DNA from: a virus
Direction: 5' to 3' (one strand)
Length of the DNA stretch: 49,064 bases
Virus record (IMG/VR): IMGVR_UViG_3300005563_000010
Coordinates: 1-49,064 of that record
Below are positions 48,007 to 49,064 of this stretch, in pieces. Below the pieces are notes generated by a model that saw only the letters and a program-made list of their open reading frames with translations, made no database searches and was not told where the DNA came from. Made by a program: the position numbers and the translations under genes. Every line of letters begins with the position of its first letter. The first letter of the stretch is position 1.

Positions 48007-49064
48007 TGAGGTCCTTGAGGCATCTGTTGTGCTTGAGGTTGTGCGTTCATGTCGTAGTCTTCGCCCATGCCTGTCGCAGTACCCATCTTCTGGTGTAGTT
48101 TCTCAGAGAGGACTTGAGCTTGTGCCTGAGCATCAGCTTGTTCAGCGAGAGCGATGTACGGAGTGACTACTTCGTAGTCTTGGAGATCGAAGACGTTCTC
48201 TAGTATCTTAGCCAACTTTACTCCTGAGAAGTGTGGTTGGACGGTAGGCCATAAGTTGCTACCCGTAAGACTCGTGAGATTTTGGACAAGCTCAGCTTGC
48301 TCAGCAAAATGACGAGCAGCGATGGGCTTGATACGGCCAACTCCTGTAATGTCTTCAACACTAAGAGTTTGGAACGTAGCGACCTTAAGTTCATCATCGA
48401 ATACTTTGATTGTAGTGGACCCTGACAGGTTCCTACGAGCAAGTTCAAGCATTGCGTTAAGCAACGGCTCTACGATTTGTTCTTCGAACTGGTTGATCTT
48501 ATTCTGGAAGATACGGGCAGAGGCATTCTCTAACCGTTGGACTTCGTATTTAGTTTTTTCACCGGGAGAACGAAAACCCATGGCTTCGCCGGGGGCACCT
48601 GCCATCTTTTCCATAGTCTCAGTAAGCATACCCATCTTCGATTCACCTTGCATAATCGAGATGTTCGGTTGGATGATGTCTACGTCTCCTTCGTCGGAGA
48701 TGAAGATTTTTTCACCGGGCTGCCAGACATAGTCTTCAACGAATCCCTTGACCTTCTGGACAGGATACGCTGTGAGGTCCCAGATATCGGCTCCCATATT
48801 TTCAAGATGGTCCAGCCGGTACTGCATCCCGATAAGATTATCAAGAGGCCCCATACCCCATAGATTGTCCTGACGCTTACGCCATGGAACATGGTAGATA
48901 GGAGGTTGGCCGAAGAAACTAGGATTAGGTTTGTTACCAATAAGCTTATGCCTATCGACAACAGTGATAACGCGATTCTTTTGGAATTCGCCGGTATATT
49001 GATCGTACCAGTCCCCGTAATACGTCAGTACTTCACAATAGCCTGACAATAAGTAAGCACGGAA
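48003..49064 (-). CDS. Portal protein, C-terminal part (joins 1-830)
   Basis: Continuation of the portal reading frame. Includes the wing/stem-type region and a helical C-terminal barrel-like tail rich in Gln/Ala (QAQAQVLSEKLHQKMGTATG) ending MNAQPQAQQMPQGPQ. Bases 48985-49064 duplicate 1-80 and are not extra coding sequence. Followed without a gap by small head genes and the scaffold. Confidence 0.88.
   Translation of the reverse strand, partial: FRAYLLSGYCEVLTYYGDWYDQYTGEFQKNRVITVVDRHKLIGNKPNPSFFGQPPIYHVPWRKRQDNLWGMGPLDNLIGMQYRLDHLENMGADIWDLTAYPVQKVKGFVEDYVWQPGEKIFISDEGDVDIIQPNISIMQGESKMGMLTETMEKMAGAPGEAMGFRSPGEKTKYEVQRLENASARIFQNKINQFEEQIVEPLLNAMLELARRNLSGSTTIKVFDDELKVATFQTLSVEDITGVGRIKPIAARHFAEQAELVQNLTSLTGSNLWPTVQPHFSGVKLAKILENVFDLQDYEVVTPYIALAEQADAQAQAQVLSEKLHQKMGTATGMGEDYDMNAQPQAQQMPQGPQ
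48985..49064. repeat. Terminal direct repeat, right copy
   Basis: Identical to 1-80; see the left copy. Confidence 0.95.

Larger units (their letters stand above)
5649..48430 (+). repeat. Dispersed oriented 9-mer CTGACAGGT (12 copies)
   Basis: Exact copies, all on the plus strand, start at 5649, 6081, 7463, 9110, 12530, 14619, 19085, 23925, 26904, 33894, 44576 and 48422. I noticed no copy of the reverse complement ACCTGTCAG. Three are intergenic, nine lie in genes of both directions and in different reading frames, so protein sequence does not explain them. A one-mismatch copy (CCGACAGGT) lies near 39501. By chance about 0.4 copies would be expected on both strands of this length. Confidence 0.85.

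Noticed and set aside
1-49064. CRISPR array, integrase or insertion sequence
   Set aside because: No regularly spaced repeat-spacer pattern, recombinase signature or transposase was found in any frame inspected; lysogeny genes are absent, consistent with a lytic phage.

Overview
The window is an almost certainly complete genome of a tailed, short-tailed (podovirus-type) bacteriophage, assembled as a circular map. The first and last 80 bases are identical, and the portal gene runs in frame across that junction, so the unique length is about 48,984 bp. The gene set (ATPase-nuclease terminase, portal, scaffold, HK97-type capsid, two large internal/ejection proteins, T7-like primase-helicase, family-A DNA polymerase, gp2.5-like SSB, endonuclease VII, exonuclease) indicates a T7-type replication module in a phage without its own RNA polymerase. 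It therefore probably depends on host RNA polymerase, in the manner of Zobellviridae/SIO1-like podoviruses; this placement is inference. A lysis cassette of a Gram-negative type and sigma70-like promoters suggest a proteobacterial host.

Layout. Two divergent blocks leave a control region near 3.72-3.90 kb and converge on a strong terminator at 26.39-26.42 kb. The minus-strand late block reads from 3718 down to 1, across the junction, and on from 49064 down to 26442. In transcription order it holds small genes, the terminase large subunit, portal, small head genes, scaffold, capsid and a terminator. After these come two paralogous tail fibers, a deacetylase-like protein, endolysin, holins, tail-tube proteins and three virion/ejection proteins. 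The plus-strand block (3903-26343) holds many small early genes, two unrecognised larger early proteins (434 and 490 aa), replication genes, a 2.2 kb RNA locus, and recombination/nucleotide-handling genes.

The most remarkable part is 19298-21537. It is 2.24 kb with no credible gene in an otherwise tightly packed genome, and it is full of plus-strand RNA folds, including GNRA- and UNCG-capped hairpins and a tRNA-like fold without an anticodon. A 12-nt loop sequence, AUGACWAGCUCU, recurs six times on hairpins whose stem bases differ but remain complementary. In size and phage setting it recalls the ornate RNAs GOLLD and ROOL, but I cannot assign it to either.

Other notable signals are twelve copies of the 9-mer CTGACAGGT, all on the plus strand irrespective of gene direction; a two-hairpin RNA at 25376-25510; CRP-like dyads and palindromes in the 4.6-5.4 kb regulatory region; a terminase whose only plausible start is ATC; and several small genes with stop-start overlaps (ATGA, TAATG, GTGA), indicating translational coupling.
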